The translations under genes and the position numbers were made by a program. Under the pieces are notes generated by a model, which saw nothing but the letters and a program-made list of their open reading frames with translations, was not told the DNA's origin and did not search any database. From positions 42,135,990 to 42,199,989 of the forward strand of contig CM068386.1 in NCBI GenBank assembly GCA_034770075.1: a DNA stretch of 64,000 nt, written 5' to 3'. This document shows positions 60,093 to 64,000 of the stretch, in pieces (within the stretch, counting starts at the first letter, position 1; each line of letters starts with the position of its first letter). The DNA is from Aralia elata. Taxonomy: Eukaryota; Streptophyta; Magnoliopsida; Apiales; Araliaceae.

Positions 60093-60545
60093 TTGGTGGC
60101 TCTAGTGAACCAAACTAGAATAAAAGTCCATAATCAATCCGGGTAGAATATAGTATTCTATATGTGCATGCTTACTATGTATATATTATATATTATACAA
60201 CATGCTTCGCATGTTAAATAATGTGACGCGTATTTTATATATATATGTGCATGCGCGCTAAACAAGATGAGACAAATAATAGCAAACCCCTCAAAGAAAT
60301 TATATTAAGTCCTAAGCATTCAAAGATATTTGGAATATCGAACGTCGCCTTCTAGCATGGTAAAGCAATAGAGTATTAAATATTTAATATGAGTTTGTTG
60401 TGTCACACAAGACAAGTATTAAATATTTAAGATGTTGCTTTATCACATTTGATGCTTATACATAGACTGAACGATGATGTTTTGTTGTGTCACACAAGGA
60501 CAGTGTTTTTTTTCCGAATATATGGAAGTGCTAGGTTGGACTTAA

Positions 60546-62361
60546 TGAAAGTAGTATGCACACAAGCCAATCATATTTGATATGATGTAGCATATACTTT
60601 GTAATCTTATTCATTTATTAATAAAGGAATTGATTTTCTTAAAAGGCATTTTATATTATCTACATAGTGCTGTTATATTAAATGTGATAAACCCATAGTT
60701 TTGAGCAATGCTTTTAGAATCATAATGGTGATCATGCTAATGAGATCTAAATTCTAGATAGCTCACAAACTAAAAATTGTTCCTAATCATTGGATTACTA
60801 AATTGGGGATTAGTGAATCCGGATAGATTAGTACATACGTTGTTTGCTCTTAGGAAGAGGATGATTGATCTCATAATCATTTGTGTGGAGACACTAAAGC
60901 AAGTATGTAGGTGCTTATTAGAGAATAAGTTCACTGAACGTGACTCGCTAAGGAATACCTAATGGAGTTTTACTCGCCTATCAATAGGAATTCCTCTAGT
61001 GATAGTAGTACAAGTGATCCTTGGACTTGAGATCATCATAGTATCTTGTGTATGATGAGTTATACTTTGACATGTCCCTTAAGACCTTGTGGGTATAACA
61101 AAGGGTATGATTGGGTATAATTAGTTATACATGGAGATAGATGAATGATCAACAAAGAATCTACCTCGTCTAGTAAAAGATGTGAATGTCCTATGTGATT
61201 CGATAAATGATAACTCAGTAGTCCTTGGCCAAGGCAGAATGAAATTATAAAGGAGTTTCTAATTTGCATTAATTAGAGTTATGCATTTGGGAATCGAAAT
61301 ACATATAATTAAATAAAATAAGACTTGACAGTAAATCCATGTCTTATATTTAATTGGGACATTGTATGGTAGAAGGATTGAATTGTACGGTAACTATCTA
61401 CTCAAAGGTTCTTTTGTGATTAATGTTGAAATCTATATTATCTGAAAAGTCGTTGATCGCTAAGGGGGCTTACCCTTATTGTAGAATAAATGTTATTTAT
61501 TTAAATGAATTAAATAGTTTAATTTATTTATTTAAATAAGATTAGAATTGTTCTAATTGATTTATTCACAACCGGTTTAATATGGAGAACCTAAAGGGTC
61601 ACACCGCAAAAGGAAAATATTTATTTAAGAAGTAAATGGTATAATGGTAATAATAAGTTAAGTGTATTTAATTTAATCTATGGAGATAAAATAAATTAAA
61701 TAGCTTAATATTTATTATTTAATATTTTGGAAATATTAAATATAAATTAATAAGAGGAGTCTTATTATTATTATTACTATTACTATTATTTAATTCCTAA
61801 TAGGGATTGGGAATTAATTAATAGAAGTACTCTCCCATGGATTCCTAATTGGATTAGGAGCATTATTAATTAAAGGAGTTTAATTATAATACAAACCCTA
61901 AATCCTAAATAGTTTAGGGAAGGGTTATTCCTACATCTATAAATAAGAGGGGTCTTATCATAGATTAGGGTTACACACTCTTGCATTAGATTGTGGAGAG
62001 TAAATTCTATAGAGATAGAAACTAGGGTTTTGCCAAATACCCAACTTCTTGAATACTTGTTTTCCTTGGTGGATCACCTCTAGAGGCCAAACACTTGAGT
62101 GGCTAACGTTGATCAAAGGAAGGAATCACACCGTAGCATTCGAGGAGAACACGAAGGACTAGGAGTTGAACTTGTACCCGAGGAAGCTTTGTTCTACGAG
62201 GGTATAATTCTTATTCTCTTTCTCTTTCGTTTATATCGTTAATTGAGCACATAGATTGATCTTGGTGATGGTTTGTATAAAAATTTAAAATCCGATTTTA
62301 TCGCGCTTCCGCACTGTTTATGTAATTTGATTGCATGTTCGCGTTATATACAAACCTAACA
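60546..62361 (+). mobile_element. solo LTR of the copia A/B family
   Basis: 1816 bp, flanked by perfect CTTAA duplications (60541-60545 and 62362-62366). The second leader copy at about 63961-63980 shows the uninterrupted site with a single CTTAA. Differs from LTR B by scattered substitutions. Confidence 0.95.
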
Positions 62362-62366
62362 CTTAA

Positions 62367-62710
62367 CTTGGATAATTTTGATTCGGATGTGTCATAGTTG
62401 ATCAAAATAATCTAAGAGGCAAAATACAAGGAGTTACATAGTGATGTAATTGACAATAGTTGTCTGCCTATTTATTTATATATCGTTTGTTGTGTCACCA
62501 CAAGGCTATATACATTTGAAATGGGATCATTATTCTCACTAGCAAATCTTTAATTAGAATTGCCGAACTATATATTGAGGATAATATGGTTTGATGAAAA
62601 TAGTGAGGTACTAATTTAAAATAAAGACCTAATTTATTTTGGTAATTAATTAAGAAATGAATGTATGCTAAAATGTTGTTAAATTACAAATTTATTTATA
62701 GAATTTTACG
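62367..62710. other. copia B leader between the solo LTR and gag, non-coding
   Basis: No frame supported; ends at the gag ATG. Confidence 0.5.
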
Positions 62711-62894
62711 ATGTCTAATTTACTATCACTGCGGAGCATATTAGATGCTAGTTAACCGGACCAAATTAAAAGGACTGGTTAAAGAATTTGAGAATAGTTC
62801 TCAAGGCTGAAAAGCTATCTTATGTCCTTAATACGCCTATCCCTGCAATGGTTGTAGACAATGCCTCTGAGGAAGAGATTGCTCAATTAAAATA
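62711..62894 (+). pseudogene. start of copia B gag, truncated and frameshifted
   Basis: ATG 62711 opens L-R-S-I-L-D-A; after a one-frame break the sequence reads L-T-G-P-N, then a stop, then W-L-K-N-L-R-I-V-L-K-A-E-K and Y-V-L-N-T-P-I-P, the conserved N-terminus of many plant copia Gag proteins. It runs about 60 codons into an A/T-rich junction, after which a second copy of the leader begins. It shows that A and B derive from a coding copia family. Confidence 0.7.
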
Positions 62895-64000
62895 TTATTT
62901 TTCTTCAATTAAAATAAATGGTTTATTTAATTGATATAAGTTTAAAATAAAGAGTTTATTTTATCTGGAATAGGATTTCAGATTGCTAAAATTAAAGGAG
63001 TTTAATTTGGATTTGGTTTTTGATTAAAATAAAAGAGTTTATTTTGTTTCAAAACTAAATATTAGCAAAACTTTTGCCCATTAATTGATATCAATGCATA
63101 TATGGAATAGTTTTATTATTCGTGGGATGAATGTTATTTATTGATACATATAGAGATATGTATGATAATAAATAGGGATTGATTATGGACTGTTGACCAA
63201 TGTGTGATTGGATTTATTTTAATGGATGCTTGAATGTATGGGTTTTTTATAAATGGGGTCTGCGTACCTCGTCTTCTCTAATTTTTCTTAATGTAAATTC
63301 TATCTCCCTCCTATGTACTTCCCCTTGACTGCTGATCAAGGTTTCTATTTGTTGTAAATAGTTTTTGTAATAGGACTAGTTAGAATTAATTTTGAAGAAT
63401 TGGAGACAAAGGAGCAAGGAGCGCTTGAAGACCCGTTTGTATTGGAGCCCGGGTTTAAATGTAATAGTTATATTTAAATTTATTCTTGCACCCTAGGTTT
63501 GACCTTTTGGTTCACTTGGTGGCTCTAGTGAACCAAACTAGAATAAAAGTCTATAATCAATCCGGGTAGAATATAGTATTCTATATGTGCATGCTTATTA
63601 TATATATATATATTATATATTATCCAACATGCTTCGCATGTAAAATAATATGACGCGTATTTTATATATATATGTGCATGCGCGCTAAACAAGATGAGAC
63701 TAATAATAACAAACCCCTCAAAGTAATATATTAAGTCTTAAGCGTTCAAAGATATTTGGAATATCGAACGTCGCCTTCTAGCATGGTAAATCAATAGAGT
63801 ATTAAATATTTAATATGAGTTTGTTGTGTCACACAAGGCAAGTATTAAATATTTAAGATGTTGCTTTATCACATTTGATGCTTATAAATAGACTGAACGA
63901 TGCTGTTTTGTTGTGTCACACAAGGACAATGTTTTTCTTTCGAATATATGGAAGTGCTAGGTTGGACTTAACTTAGATAATTTTGATTCGGATGTGTCAC
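62895..64000 (+). repeat. second, partial copy of the copia B leader
   Basis: Matches 58790-60545 plus 62362-62400, without the MITE and the solo LTR. It has its own hairpins at 62906, 62943, 62989 and 63026. Identity is about 90% by eye in 63070-64000. Confidence 0.9.

Larger units (their letters stand above)
56649..64000 (+). mobile_element. copia element B (same family as A), running off the window
   Basis: 5' LTR (56649-58454), primer site variant (58456-58468), long leader with GC-rich and hairpin repeats, a MITE (59650-60092), a solo LTR of the same family (60546-62361), start of gag (62711) and then a second, partial copy of the leader (about 62895-64000). The flank before the LTR is CATAT. 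No pol in the window. Confidence 0.82.

Noticed and set aside
1..64000. Naming the species
   Set aside because: Only transposons are present; none gives a reliable species assignment without database search.

Overview
The window is eukaryotic nuclear DNA from a flowering plant. It is AT-rich and is made almost entirely of nested transposable elements. The evidence is plant-type LTR retrotransposons with initiator-tRNA-Met primer sites, an Athila-type element with a tRNA-Asp primer site, a SIRE/Maximus-type Ty1/copia element, a Mutator-like (MULE) transposase with a SWIM finger, a Helitron-like end and a Tourist-like MITE. I see no intact host gene, rRNA gene or tRNA gene. The species cannot be named from the sequence.

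Layout. 1-11321: Tekay-type Ty3 chromovirus on the + strand, lacking only about the first 132 bp of its 5' LTR; it sits in an older Ty3 LTR (11322-11875, minus). 12322-12853, 26481-27351 and perhaps 36371-36669: remains of one old copia element, split first by a SIRE-type copia on the minus strand (12854-26433, near-perfect 5-bp target duplication) and then by a non-autonomous Tekay-like element without coding capacity (27357-36370, perfect duplication GTTAT). 36740-37082: relic SIRE LTR. About 37595-37624: Helitron 3' end. 38738 to beyond 51170: a MULE whose transposase gene runs on the minus strand and whose GRF zinc-finger gene runs towards it on the plus strand. The MULE transposase is split by a 4.0-kb solo LTR (40828-44874, duplication TTGAT), by an Athila-type element without pol and without a 3' LTR (46028-50968), and by copia element A (from 51171). 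Copia A is cut by a Ty3 element (about 52880-56648), which is cut by copia element B of the same family as A (56649 to beyond the window). Copia B holds a MITE (59650-60092), a 1.8-kb solo LTR (60546-62361) and a duplicated leader (from about 62895).

No complete working gene set is left. The Tekay element is the best preserved: one continuous frame with four in-frame stops. Nearly all breaks in the coding relics look like C-to-T or G-to-A changes at Gln, Arg or Trp codons, as expected for decay of methylated DNA.

The most unusual signals are non-coding. The leader of copia B carries an array of small hairpins (mostly 7-8 bp stems, loop often GGAG) with compensatory changes between repeats. 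Several unrelated families each carry a private cluster of short GC-rich palindromes in an otherwise AT-rich LTR or leader. One Tekay-like element appears to have lengthened its LTR by using an upstream polypurine tract.
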